Shown one piece after another: positions 28,317-37,182 of a stretch of DNA of 64,000 nt. Below the pieces are notes generated by a model. The model did not search any database, was not told where the DNA came from, and saw nothing but the letters and a program-made list of their open reading frames with translations. The position numbers and the translations under genes are program-made. This DNA is from Streptomyces pactum (lineage in GTDB: Bacteria; Actinomycetota; Actinomycetes; Streptomycetales; Streptomycetaceae): assembly GCF_016031615.1 (NCBI RefSeq), contig NZ_JACYXC010000001.1, forward strand, positions 1,364,001-1,428,000, in the 5' to 3' direction. How positions within the stretch are numbered: the first letter of the stretch is position 1; every line of letters starts with the position of its first letter.

Positions 28317-29720
28317 ATGCGCGACGATCGTCCGCCGTCCATGCCCCGCCTCGCCGCGGCGTCCCTGGCCGGCACCGCCATCGAGTTCTACGACTTCTTC
28401 GTCTACGGCAGTGCCGCGGCGCTGGTCTTCGGCCGGATCTTCTTCCCGGACTTCTCGCCCCTGGCCGGCACCCTGGCCGCCTTCGGCACGTTCGCCGTCG
28501 GGTTCATCTCCCGGCCGCTGGGCTCGATGCTCTTCGGCCACCTGGGGGACCGGCGCGGCCGGAAGCCGGTCCTGGTCGCCTCCCTGCTGCTGACCGGTGC
28601 CGCCACCGTCGCGGTGGGCTGCGTCCCCACCTACGACCGGATCGGCATCGCCGCCCCCGTCCTCCTCACCGTGCTCCGGTTCCTGCAAGGACTCGGGCTC
28701 GGCGGCGAGTGGGGCGGCGCGGTACTGCTGACCGCCGAACACGCGCCCGCCCGCCGCCGCGGGCTGTGGTCGAGCTTCCCCCAGGTGGGGCCGGCGGTGG
28801 GCTTCCTGCTGGCGAACGGGGTGCTGCTGGCGCTGTCCGCCGGGCTGAGCGACGAGAGCTTCCGGACCTGGGGGTGGCGGGTGCCCTTCTGGGCGGCGGG
28901 CGTCCTCGCCCTCGCCGGGCTGCTGCTGCGCGCCGGGCTCACCGAGACCCCGCAGTTCCGCGCGCTGGCCGAGCGCGGTGAACGCGCCTCGGCGCCGCTC
29001 GCCGAGGTGGCACGGGACCACTGGCGGCTGGTGCTGCTCACCGCGGGTGGCCTGGCCAGCGGCTACGCCGTCTTCTACACCGTGACCACCTGGTCCCTGT
29101 CGTACGGGACCGACGAGCTGGGCGTGGACCGCACGGTGATGCTGGGTTGCATCATGGCGGCGGTGGCCGTCAAGGGGGCGGTCACGCCGCTGGTGGCGCA
29201 CCTCGCGGACCGGGTGGGGCGCCGGGCCCTGTGCCTGGCCGGCTGCACGGCCACCGCGCTGTGGACCTTCCCGCTGATCGCGCTGGTGCGCACCGCGGAG
29301 CCGCTGCCGATGTTCCTGGGCTTCCTGGGGGCGCTGCTCGGGTTCGTCCTGGTCTTCGCGGTCATCGGGGCGTATCTCCCCGAGCTGTACGAGCCGCGGG
29401 TGCGGTGCACCGGGGCGGCGGTCGGCTACAACCTGGCCGGGGTGCTCGGTGGCGCGCTCACCCCGATCGTGGCGACCTCGCTCTCCCGGGGGGACCGGCC
29501 GCCGTGGGGGGTCGCGTGCTACCTCACGGCGCTGGCGCTGTGCAGCCTGGGCTGCTTCGCGCTGCTCCCCGAGACCGGGGGCCGTCCCGGTGCCGCCCCT
29601 GCGTCCGGGAGCACGACCGGAGAGCCGGCCCGCGAGCCGGGCGAGGAGACGGCCGGGGAGACGGTCCCGAAGCCGGGCGGGGAGACGGCCGGCGAGGCGG
29701 CCGAGAAGGCGACCACCTGA
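28317..29720 (+). CDS. MFS transporter, metabolite:H+ symporter (MHS) type
   Basis: The 467-residue product is a 12-helix major facilitator protein of the MHS branch (ProP, KgtP, shikimate or citrate uptake relatives). Diagnostic motifs are GTAIEFYDFFVYGSAAAL at the start, FGHLGDRRGRKPVL between helices 2 and 3, and FLQGLGLGGEWGGAVLL in helix 4-5. The C-terminal 45 residues are a hydrophilic Glu/Thr/Gly-rich tail. It probably takes up a small organic acid or zwitterion, but the substrate cannot be told. An internal ATG at 28341 is an alternative start. Confidence 0.9.
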   Translation: MRDDRPPSMPRLAAASLAGTAIEFYDFFVYGSAAALVFGRIFFPDFSPLAGTLAAFGTFAVGFISRPLGSMLFGHLGDRRGRKPVLVASLLLTGAATVAVGCVPTYDRIGIAAPVLLTVLRFLQGLGLGGEWGGAVLLTAEHAPARRRGLWSSFPQVGPAVGFLLANGVLLALSAGLSDESFRTWGWRVPFWAAGVLALAGLLLRAGLTETPQFRALAERGERASAPLAEVARDHWRLVLLTAGGLASGYAVFYTVTTWSLSYGTDELGVDRTVMLGCIMAAVAVKGAVTPLVAHLADRVGRRALCLAGCTATALWTFPLIALVRTAEPLPMFLGFLGALLGFVLVFAVIGAYLPELYEPRVRCTGAAVGYNLAGVLGGALTPIVATSLSRGDRPPWGVACYLTALALCSLGCFALLPETGGRPGAAPASGSTTGEPAREPGEETAGETVPKPGGETAGEAAEKATT

Positions 29721-29938
29721 CCGTGTCCCTGGTGCCCGGCGGGCGACACACCACACCGGCCGGGGCGCCGCCCGCCGCCTCGCCGGGGTCCACGGGGGAC
29801 GGCGCGAGGCGGCCCCGAGCGGGCCGGGACAGTCGAAGGCACGAGGCGGGCCGGGGCCGGTGGCGGGCGGTCGGGTGAGGCACAGCGCCTGACCCGACCG
29901 GGAATCGCGAGGCAGGGGGACGGCGCAGGGCGGCCGGA

Positions 29939-29980
29939 GGCGGGGCGGCCGAGGCTCCGGGTGCCCGCGACCGCCCCGCC
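29939..29980. terminator. hairpin between convergent transporter and terC
   Basis: A perfect 10-bp GC stem (29939-29948 with 29971-29980) with a 22-base loop lies between the two convergent genes, 12 bases from the terC stop. It is a likely bidirectional terminator. Confidence 0.6.
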
Positions 29981-29991
29981 CGGTGGACGTC

Positions 29992-31035
29992 TCAGACGTC
30001 CACGCTGTCCTTCTCCCGGCTACCCGGCTCCTCGGTGCCGGGCAGCCCGGCCCGGTCCTCGGTGGGTATCCCGGCCGCGGCCTCGGCCTCCGCCTGCTTG
30101 CGGGAGGCGTAGAGGCTGGTGATCGTGGTGACGACGAGCACGGCGCAGATGACGCCCAGCGAGACCGGGATGCTGATCTCCGGGACGTGCACCCCCGACT
30201 CGTGCAGGGCGTGGAGCACCAGCTTGACGCCGATGAAGCCCAGGATCACCGACAGGCCGTACGAGAGGTGGACCAGCTTCCTGAGCAGCCCGCCGATCAG
30301 GAAGTACAGCTGCCGCAGACCCATCAGCGCGAAGGCGTTCGCGGTGAACACGATGTACGGGTCCTGGGTGAGGCCGAAGATCGCCGGGATGGAGTCGAGC
30401 GCGAAGAGGACGTCGGTGGTGCCGATCGCCAGCATGACGATCAGCATCGGCGTCATCAGACGCTTGCCGTTCTCCATCACGAACAGCTTGGTGCCGTGGT
30501 ACTTGTCGGTGGACGGGAAGCGCCGCTCGACCATCTTCATGAAGCGGTTTTCCTCGAAGTCCTCGTCCTCCTCGTCGGCCCGCGCCTCCTGGATCAGCTT
30601 CCAGGCGGTGTAGATGAGGAACGCGCCGAAGATGTAGAAGACCCAGGCGAAGGTGGAGATGATCGCGGCGCCGGCGCCGATGAACACGGCCCGCAGCACC
30701 AGCGCGATCAGCACTCCGACCATCAGCACCCGCTGCTGGTAGATCGTGGGCACCGAGAACTTCGCCATGATCAGGATGAAGACGAAGAGGTTGTCCACGC
30801 TCAGCGACTTCTCGGTGATGAAGCCCGCGAAGAACTCCCCGGAGGGCTCACCGCCCCCGAAGACCAGCAGGCCCACCCCGAAGAGTCCGGCGAGGGCGAC
30901 CCAGACCGCGGTCCAGATGCCGGCCTCCTTGAGGGAGACCTCGTGGGGTTTGCGTCCGCCGATGAAGAAATCGACGGCGATGAGGGCGCACAGACCGACC
31001 ACGGTCAGCACCCAGAGCGTCAGGGAAACTTCCAC
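29992..31035 (-). CDS. TerC-family membrane protein, probable Mn2+ exporter
   Basis: The 347-residue product is a TerC-family integral membrane protein (Alx/MeeF/YceF type) with about eight hydrophobic helices. The family motif EKSLSVDNLFVFILIM is near residue 74 and a second symmetric motif IGTTDVLFALDSIPAIFGL near 205; the acidic residues in these helices are thought to bind metal. Recent work links TerC proteins to manganese export and loading of exported enzymes. The GTG at 31035 has GGAGGAAC upstream. A probable manganese-sensing yybP-ykoY leader precedes it, which supports the manganese role. Confidence 0.93.
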   Translation of the reverse strand: MEVSLTLWVLTVVGLCALIAVDFFIGGRKPHEVSLKEAGIWTAVWVALAGLFGVGLLVFGGGEPSGEFFAGFITEKSLSVDNLFVFILIMAKFSVPTIYQQRVLMVGVLIALVLRAVFIGAGAAIISTFAWVFYIFGAFLIYTAWKLIQEARADEEDEDFEENRFMKMVERRFPSTDKYHGTKLFVMENGKRLMTPMLIVMLAIGTTDVLFALDSIPAIFGLTQDPYIVFTANAFALMGLRQLYFLIGGLLRKLVHLSYGLSVILGFIGVKLVLHALHESGVHVPEISIPVSLGVICAVLVVTTITSLYASRKQAEAEAAAGIPTEDRAGLPGTEEPGSREKDSVDV

Positions 31036-31077
31036 TGTTCCTCCGGCATTCGTACGGCAAATTCAGCGTCGTCGCTG

Positions 31078-31180
31078 CCGGAGGTCTCCTCCACCCGTGC
31101 GTGACGCACGGGCCGGCGCCCCGGGATCCGGTCGATCCGTGATGACGGGCACGCCGCTACAGGAGTACTCCCCTCCGCAC
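31078..31180 (-). promoter_or_regulatory. probable yybP-ykoY manganese riboswitch upstream of terC
   Basis: Read on the minus strand, the leader has the start GGAGGGGAGTA (31166-31176) and the closing strand GGAGACCTCC (near 31081-31090), which can pair as the basal stem. Between them are a CCCGTCATCACGG segment and a strong GC hairpin around 31095-31111. This fits the yybP-ykoY layout, and that class is often found before TerC genes. About 45 bases separate it from the terC start. Two copies of TACTGTTC lie further upstream, near 31188-31215, and may belong to the promoter. A covariance-model search was not possible. Confidence 0.72.
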
Positions 31181-31235
31181 CAAGAACAGTACAGGAAGTC
31201 CCATGGAACAGTAAAGAGATGGGCAAATGCGCAGG

Positions 31236-33223
31236 TCAGTGGCCGTACTCCTGCTGGGCTCGGGCCACCTGCCCCAACACCCGGCCCAGAACCTCACCAC
31301 CGGCCGACACGGACGGCGGCTCGTAGGTCCAGGCGTGCCCGACCCACGGGTCGGCGAGGTGGTCGTCCGCCACCGGGGTCAGGCGCAGCAGGGAACGCCA
31401 CAGCGGGTCGAGGACCGGCCCGTACTCCCGCGCGTCCTCCCGGTCGGCCACCATCATCAGGTGGACGCCCACCGACGGGCCCTCGTCCGCCAGGTACCGC
31501 AGCTGGGTGACGGCACGGTCGTCGAAACCGTGCGGGAAGTCGTGGACGATCAGCAGCTGCTGCGCCAGGTCCAGATCCGGCGGCAGCGCGTCCGTGGCAC
31601 CGCTGCGGATGGCCATCTGCACCAGATCGACCCGCTGGGTCAGCGCGGCGAGCACCCGGTGCACGCCCTGCGCCCCGGCGGCCGGCGGCTCGCGCAGCAC
31701 CCCGGCCCGGACCAGCGGGTCCAGCGAGGCCGCGGCCGAGCCCGCCGGGTCGATGACGTGCACGGTGAACTCCCCCGCCGGGTAGACCGCGAGCAGCCGG
31801 GCGGCGTGCGCCACCGCGGTGTCCATGGCCAGCCGCCGCAGCCCCGCGGAGTCCACCGACGCCGCCTCCGGTGAGGAGCCGCGTCCGCTGTCGATCCACA
31901 GCCCCCGCTCCAGCGGCAGCCGCACCAGCATGGGGATGCGCAGGTCGGTGCACTCGGGCAGGTGCACCTCGCCCAGGCGCAGTGCCATGGGGATCTCCAT
32001 GGGCACCTGGTAGGCCTGCCACACCGGGCTGTCCCAGCGGGCGAAGGCGGGCGGCAGCGCGGGTTCGACGACCTCGGTCTCGGCCCTGAGCTGGGCGAGG
32101 TCGCGGTCGAGGGCGGCACGGGCCTGCTCGACGAGCTGGGTGTGCCGGGCCCGCGCCTCGGCCCGCGCGCCGTCCGCGGCGGGCCCGATCCGGCTGCGCG
32201 GGTCGGAGAGCACCTGGTCCAGCTCCCGTTCCATGCGGGAGTCGGCGAAGTCCACGGCGCTGCGGTACGCGGCGCAGGTCCGAGCCAGGTCCTCGAACAT
32301 CCCCCAGACCTGGTTGTACAGGCGCTCCTCCATGGTCCAGCCGGAGGCGTCCCCGGCCACCGGGCCGGCGGGCCGGTCCGAGGACGCGGGGACGGGCGGG
32401 GCCGCCGGGGCCGGTGCGGGCGGCGGCGCGGTACGGCGGCGCGGGTGCCGGTAGTCGACCGGCCCGCCGGAGGCGGGAGCGGCGGGCGCGGCGGACGGCG
32501 GAGCGCCGCCGGCGGTGCCGGGGGCCGGGGTGCCGGGGGGCGGGGAGCGGCGGCACGGCGGGGGGCGGGGGCGGCGGGCGCGGCGCCGGCCGCCGGGGTG
32601 CTCTCGCCGGTGGCGGCGGTGCGCACCCGCCCGCCCTCCGGCTGACGCGGTGGCGGGGCGATCGAGCGGGCGATCCCGCCGGCGACCGCCTCGTTGATGC
32701 GGGCGGCCAGTCCGGCGGCGTCGGGCAGCCCCTGGTCCTGGAGCATGGCGGCGAGTCCGCCGGCGTACCCCTGGCCCACCGCACGGACCTTCCACACGCC
32801 CTGCCGGCGGTACAGCTCCAGCGCGACGACGGCCGACTCGGGGTCCAGGTCGGTGATGGTGTACCCGGCGATCCCGGTGCCGTCGAGCCCGGTGACGGTG
32901 ACGACCGGGGCGGGGAGGGCGCCGAACCGCACCGGTCCCCCGACGCCGCTGGGCAGCGCGAGCAGCACGTTGACCCGGTGCACCCCTTCCGGGAGGGCGT
33001 CGAGGTCCACGGCGAGCCGGTGCTCGGCCGCCGCCTGCCGGGACACCTCGATGCCCGGCAGCTGCGGCGCCGCGGGATGGGCCACGCGGTCCGCGCGGTG
33101 GACGGTGCCCGCCTCGTCGCCGAGCGTGGCGCCGGCCACCACCGGTTCGCCCGCCGAGACCCGAATCTCCAGGCGGGTCTGAGGCAGGGGGTGGTTCTGC
33201 CCGCGGACCAGCTCGGCCGTCAT
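31236..33223 (-). CDS. TerD-domain protein with C-terminal FtsK-like region, frameshifted as read
   Basis: The N-terminal 180 residues form a TerD-type domain (VTVTGLDGTGIAGYTITDLDPESAVVALELYRR is the typical block, near 105-137), as in tellurite-resistance/stress proteins. A Pro/Ala-rich linker follows. The C-terminal 370 residues, in another frame, resemble an FtsK/SpoIIIE-type ATPase: LVRLPLERGLWIDSG sits where the Walker A region should be but lacks the P-loop lysine, and LLIVHDFPHGFDD with VGVHLMMVADRE resembles the Walker B segment. The frames switch in the linker near 32535-32565, where two runs of six Gs occur. One base would restore a product of about 660 residues. It is followed upstream by a stand-alone terD. 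Confidence 0.75.
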
Positions 33224-33390
33224 CGTTGCGCTCCCTCGTTGCGGTTCCCGCGTCGGTGCGGGGGTGTGGGGTGGGTTACGTACCGGTCCGGCCCGCTGCC
33301 GGTGCGCCGGGTGACCGGGTGGTGAGGTGTGCCGGACCGCTCGGGCCGGCCACGCCTGCGGCCGGCCGGCCCACCGGCGCGGTACGGGTG

Positions 33391-33428
33391 CCGGCGGCCC
33401 GGCGACGCGCGCGTCGCCGGGCCGCCGG
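33391..33428 (-). terminator. 38-base palindrome after terD
   Basis: A perfect 18-bp stem (33391-33408 with 33411-33428) with a 2-base loop begins 34 bases past the terD stop. This exceptionally stable structure separates terD from the TerD-FtsK-like gene and probably terminates terD transcription. Confidence 0.7.
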
Positions 33429-33461
33429 CCGTGCTCCGTCCCGCTCGTGCGGCAAGCGCCC

Positions 33462-34040
33462 TTACAGGTGCGGCATCAGGTGCGGCATCAGGTCCTGGAA
33501 GGTACGGCCGTTGGCGGGCTCGCCGAGCGCCTTCATCTGCCAGCCGCTGCCGCTCCGCTCCACCTTCGCCATGATCTGGGCGGTGTACTGGCCGCCGCCG
33601 GTGAGGGTGTAGCGCGCCAGCTCCTGGCCGTTGGTCTCGTCCACCAGGCGGCAGAAGGCGTTCTGCACCTCGGCGAAGGTCTGGCCGGTGAAGGAGTTGA
33701 CGGTGAAGACGATCTGGTCGATGTGGACCGGGACCCGCTGCAGGTCCACCAGGATGGCCTCGTCGTCACCACCCTGACCGACCCCGCCGACCAGGTTGTC
33801 ACCGGTGTGGCGCACCGAGCCGTCGTCACTCACCAGGTGCTGGAAGAACACCACGTCCCGGGGCTGCTTGTCCGCGAACAGCACCGCGGAGGCGTCCAGG
33901 TCGATCTCCCGGGTACGGGACCCGAACAGCCCGCGCCGCGGGGCCGCCTGCCATCCCAGTCCCATTCGCACCGCGGTCAGGGTGCCACCGTCGGCCTTCT
34001 GCAGGCTGATCGACTGGCCCTTGGACATGTTGACCGTCAC
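33462..34040 (-). CDS. terD: TerD-family stress/tellurium resistance protein
   Basis: The 192-residue product is a complete TerD-family protein. MSKGQSISLQKADG starts the domain and GLGWQAAPRRGLFGSRTREI is the long loop seen in this family. Calcium-binding acidic residues occur in DLDASAVLF and GGDDEAILVDLQRVP. Such proteins bind Ca2+ and are induced by stress; the mechanism is unsolved. The GTG at 34040 is the given start, with the ATG at 34028 as alternative. The C terminus carries a 12-base direct duplication encoding MPHL twice. Confidence 0.93.
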   Translation of the reverse strand: MTVNMSKGQSISLQKADGGTLTAVRMGLGWQAAPRRGLFGSRTREIDLDASAVLFADKQPRDVVFFQHLVSDDGSVRHTGDNLVGGVGQGGDDEAILVDLQRVPVHIDQIVFTVNSFTGQTFAEVQNAFCRLVDETNGQELARYTLTGGGQYTAQIMAKVERSGSGWQMKALGEPANGRTFQDLMPHLMPHL

Positions 34041-34279
34041 GCGCTGTCCCTACTCTCATGACTCGTGATCCCCGCGACCGCCTGTCTCGTGCGGCCTGTT
34101 CGAACCCTATGCACTGCCTCGGACGGTCCACCTCCCCGCGGTGGCTTTGTGTCGTTCTTGCAACACACCGCCCGGGATGCGGGTGGGGCGGTACCGGTAC
34201 CGGGCGGCGGCCCGGACGGCGGGGCGGCGTGGGCGGCGCGGCACGCCGGACGGCGCCCGCGGGGACGCGCACGTACCGG

Positions 34280-34316
34280 CCGGGCCCGCCCGCCGGGGTA
34301 CGGCGGGCGGGCCCGG
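34280..34316 (-). terminator. terminator-like hairpin after uvrB
   Basis: A perfect 16-bp GC stem (34280-34295 with 34301-34316) with a GGGTA loop lies about 85 bases past the uvrB stop. The remainder of the 359-base gap 34041-34399 has no gene; its less GC-rich end (34050-34170) should hold the terD promoter. Confidence 0.7.
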
Positions 34317-34399
34317 CACCCCGCCGGCCCGGGTCACCGGCACGCGGCTCGCACGCCGGGGTCCGGCCCGCGCCGCGGCGCCCTCGGCCTGAGGGGACG

Positions 34400-36532
34400 T
34401 CAGGCCAGGCCGGCCTCGCGCATCTGCCGCAGCTCCTTCTTCAGCTCGCCGACCTCGTCGCGGAGCCGGGCGGCGACCTCGAACTGCAACTCGGCCGCGG
34501 CGGCCCGCATCCGGTCGGTCATCTCCTCGATCAGCTCGGCCAGCTCGGCGGCCGGGCGGTCGGTGGGGACGGTGGCGTTCCGGCCGGAGCCGGGGCGGTG
34601 CGCGGCGAGCGCCGGGACCGGCGCCTTGGCCTGTCCCTTGCCCTTCCCGGGCTGCGCCGCCTGCCGGTAGCCGCTGCCCAGCAGCTCCTTGGTGTCGATC
34701 TCCTCGCGGGCGATGGTCGCCACGATGTCGCCGATCTTCTTCCGCAGCGGCTGCGGGTCGATGCCGTTGGCCTTGTTGTAGGCGATCTGCTTCTCCCGGC
34801 GGCGGTTGGTCTCGTCGATGGCCTTCTCCATCGCCGGGGTCGTCTTGTCGGCGTACATATGGACCTGGCCGGAGACGTTCCGCGCGGCCCGGCCGATCGT
34901 CTGGATCAGCGAGGTCCCGGACCGCAGGAAGCCCTCCTTGTCGGCGTCGAGGATCGCCACCAGGGAGACCTCGGGCAGGTCCAGCCCCTCCCGGAGCAGG
35001 TTGATGCCGACCAGCACGTCGTACTCGCCGGCCCGCAGCTCCCGCAGCAGCTCCACCCGGCGCAGGGTGTCCACGTCGCTGTGCAGGTACCGCACCTGGA
35101 TGCCGAGCTCCAGCATGTAGTCGGTGAGGTCCTCGGCCATCTTCTTGGTGAGGGTGGTGACCAGGACCCGCTCGTCCTTCTCGGTGCGGACGCGGATCTC
35201 GTGGATGAGGTCGTCGATCTGCCCGTCGGTGGGCTTGACCACGACCTCCGGGTCCACCAGCCCGGTGGGACGGATGATCTGCTCCACGTAGCCGTCGGAG
35301 CGGGAGAGCTCGTACGGGCCCGGGGTGGCCGACAGGTACACCGTCTGCCCGATCCGCTCCAGGAACTCCTCCCACTTCAGCGGGCGGTTGTCGAGCGCGG
35401 ACGGCAGCCGGAAGCCGTGCTCGATCAGGGTCCGCTTGCGGGAGGCGTCACCCTCGTACATCGCGCCGATCTGCGGCACGGTGACGTGCGACTCGTCGAT
35501 GACCAGCAGGAAGTCGTCGGGGAAGTAGTCGAGCAGGGTGTGCGGCGGGGTACCGGGGTCCCGGCCGTCGATGTGCAGCGAGTAGTTCTCGATGCCGGAG
35601 CAGGTGCCGATCTGACGCATCATCTCGATGTCGTACGTGGTCCGCATCCGCAGCCGCTGGGCCTCCAGCAGCTTGCCCTGCTTCTCCATCCGGGCGAGGG
35701 TCTCCTCCAGCTCCCGCTCGATCCCCGAGATGGCGCGCTCCATGCGCTCCGGTCCGGCGACGTAGTGGCTGGCGGGGAAGACGTACAGCTCCCGGTCGTC
35801 GGAGATGACCTCGCCGGTGAGCGGGTGGAGGGTGGAGAGCGCCTCGATCTCGTCACCGAACATCTCGATGCGCACCGCGAGCTCCTCGTAGACCGGGAAG
35901 ATCTCGATGGTGTCGCCCCGGACCCGGAAGGTGCCGCGGGTGAACGCCAGGTCGTTGCGCGTGTACTGGATGTCCACGAAGCGGCGGAGCAAGGTGTCGC
36001 GGTCGATCTCCTCGCCGACCTTGAGCGGCACCATCCGGTCCACGTACTCCTGGGGCGTGCCCAGGCCGTAGATGCAGGAGACGGAGGCCACCACGACCAC
36101 GTCCCGCCGGGTGAGCAGCGAGTTGGTGGCGGAGTGCCGCAGCCGCTCGACCTCCTCGTTGATCGAGGAGTCCTTCTCGATGTACGTGTCCGACTGAGGG
36201 ACGTACGCCTCGGGCTGGTAGTAGTCGTAGTACGAGACGAAGTACTCGACCGCGTTGTTCGGCAGCAGCTCGCGGAACTCGTTGGCGAGCTGGGCGGCGA
36301 GCGTCTTGTTGGGCGCCATGACGAGCGTCGGCCGCTGGAGCTTCTCGATCATCCACGCGGTGGTCGCGGATTTACCGGTACCGGTCGCCCCGAGCAGGAC
36401 GACGTCCTTCTCGCCCCCGCGGATGCGCCGGTCCAGCTCCGCGATGGCCGCGGGCTGGTCGCCGCTGGGCTGGAAGGGGCTGACGACCTCGAAGGGCGCC
36501 ACCTTGCGTTCGATCTGGGATACGGGCCGCAT
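34400..36532 (-). CDS. uvrB: excinuclease ABC subunit B
   Basis: UvrB is the helicase-like ATPase that UvrA loads at DNA damage, and it then recruits UvrC. The 710-residue product has the Walker A motif LLGATGTGKSATTAW (about 42-56), MAPNKTLAAQLANEFRELLP, the beta-hairpin region VSYYDYYQPEAYVPQSDTYI, helicase motif QTIGRAARNVSGQVHMYAD and a C-terminal UVR domain (ELIEEMTDRMRAAAAELQFE). I start at the ATG at 36532 (MRPVSQIERKVAPFEVVSP), which matches homologues. It completes the uvrABC set within this window, each gene in a separate transcript. Confidence 0.97.
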   Translation of the reverse strand: MRPVSQIERKVAPFEVVSPFQPSGDQPAAIAELDRRIRGGEKDVVLLGATGTGKSATTAWMIEKLQRPTLVMAPNKTLAAQLANEFRELLPNNAVEYFVSYYDYYQPEAYVPQSDTYIEKDSSINEEVERLRHSATNSLLTRRDVVVVASVSCIYGLGTPQEYVDRMVPLKVGEEIDRDTLLRRFVDIQYTRNDLAFTRGTFRVRGDTIEIFPVYEELAVRIEMFGDEIEALSTLHPLTGEVISDDRELYVFPASHYVAGPERMERAISGIERELEETLARMEKQGKLLEAQRLRMRTTYDIEMMRQIGTCSGIENYSLHIDGRDPGTPPHTLLDYFPDDFLLVIDESHVTVPQIGAMYEGDASRKRTLIEHGFRLPSALDNRPLKWEEFLERIGQTVYLSATPGPYELSRSDGYVEQIIRPTGLVDPEVVVKPTDGQIDDLIHEIRVRTEKDERVLVTTLTKKMAEDLTDYMLELGIQVRYLHSDVDTLRRVELLRELRAGEYDVLVGINLLREGLDLPEVSLVAILDADKEGFLRSGTSLIQTIGRAARNVSGQVHMYADKTTPAMEKAIDETNRRREKQIAYNKANGIDPQPLRKKIGDIVATIAREEIDTKELLGSGYRQAAQPGKGKGQAKAPVPALAAHRPGSGRNATVPTDRPAAELAELIEEMTDRMRAAAAELQFEVAARLRDEVGELKKELRQMREAGLA

Positions 36533-37182
36533 GCTCCCACCGTACGACCCACCACCGACAACGGCCCGGCCCCGGCCCGGCGGCCCGGTCGGCACCCGCT
36601 CGTCCGACACCTCGGCGCGTCGTCTCCCCGGGAGCACCACCGAGCAGGTTTGATCATGTAGATATACAAAGTGGCACAGATTCCTCCCATGCCGATCGGA
36701 TACCAGCGGTCGGCGGACAAGGTCGGAGATGTGGTGAGCACGCCCGTCGGCGGACGGACCGCGGCGCGAGCCGGACCGGCATGAAGCGCCGGACCGCGCT
36801 CACCGCCCTTTTCGGCCATCACACCGGGTGGCGGTTCCCCGGCCGCGGGGCCCGTACCGCGCCGCCGGACACCACCGCGGGCGACCGCCGCCCCCGGTCC
36901 CCGGGCGGGTTCCGCGGGGACCGCCCGGCGCGTCCACCGGGCCGCGTCCGGCCTGGTGGCAACGGGTTTCCGAGGGCCGCACGACGGTCGGCGCCGGGGC
37001 GCTCGGCCGGCCGGACCGCGGGAAACCGCCCGTCCCGGGTACCCGCCCCGGGAGGAGGCCGCCCGGGGCACCGGAAGGGAAGCCGTCGTTCAATTTCTGG
37101 CCATCCGGAACCTATCCCCCGGCAGGTCGTGGCTGGGACGCTTCGCGCGTCCGTGACACAGACGATGCGAGGAGTCCCACCT
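36533..37182. other. divergent intergenic region, uvrB / glycerophosphodiesterase
   Basis: About 650 bases with no supported gene. A clearly AT-richer patch at 36645-36690 is a good candidate for the uvrB promoter on the minus strand. A GTTCAATTTCT at about 37088 vaguely resembles one PHO-box unit, but no second unit is clear. GAGGAG at 37169-37174 is the ribosome binding site for the next gene. No LexA-type GAACN4GTTC box was seen. Confidence 0.45.

Noticed and set aside
37088..37098. GTTCAATTTCT before the glycerophosphodiesterase gene as a PHO box
   Set aside because: Only one weak unit is visible; a PhoP site needs at least two 11-base direct repeats.
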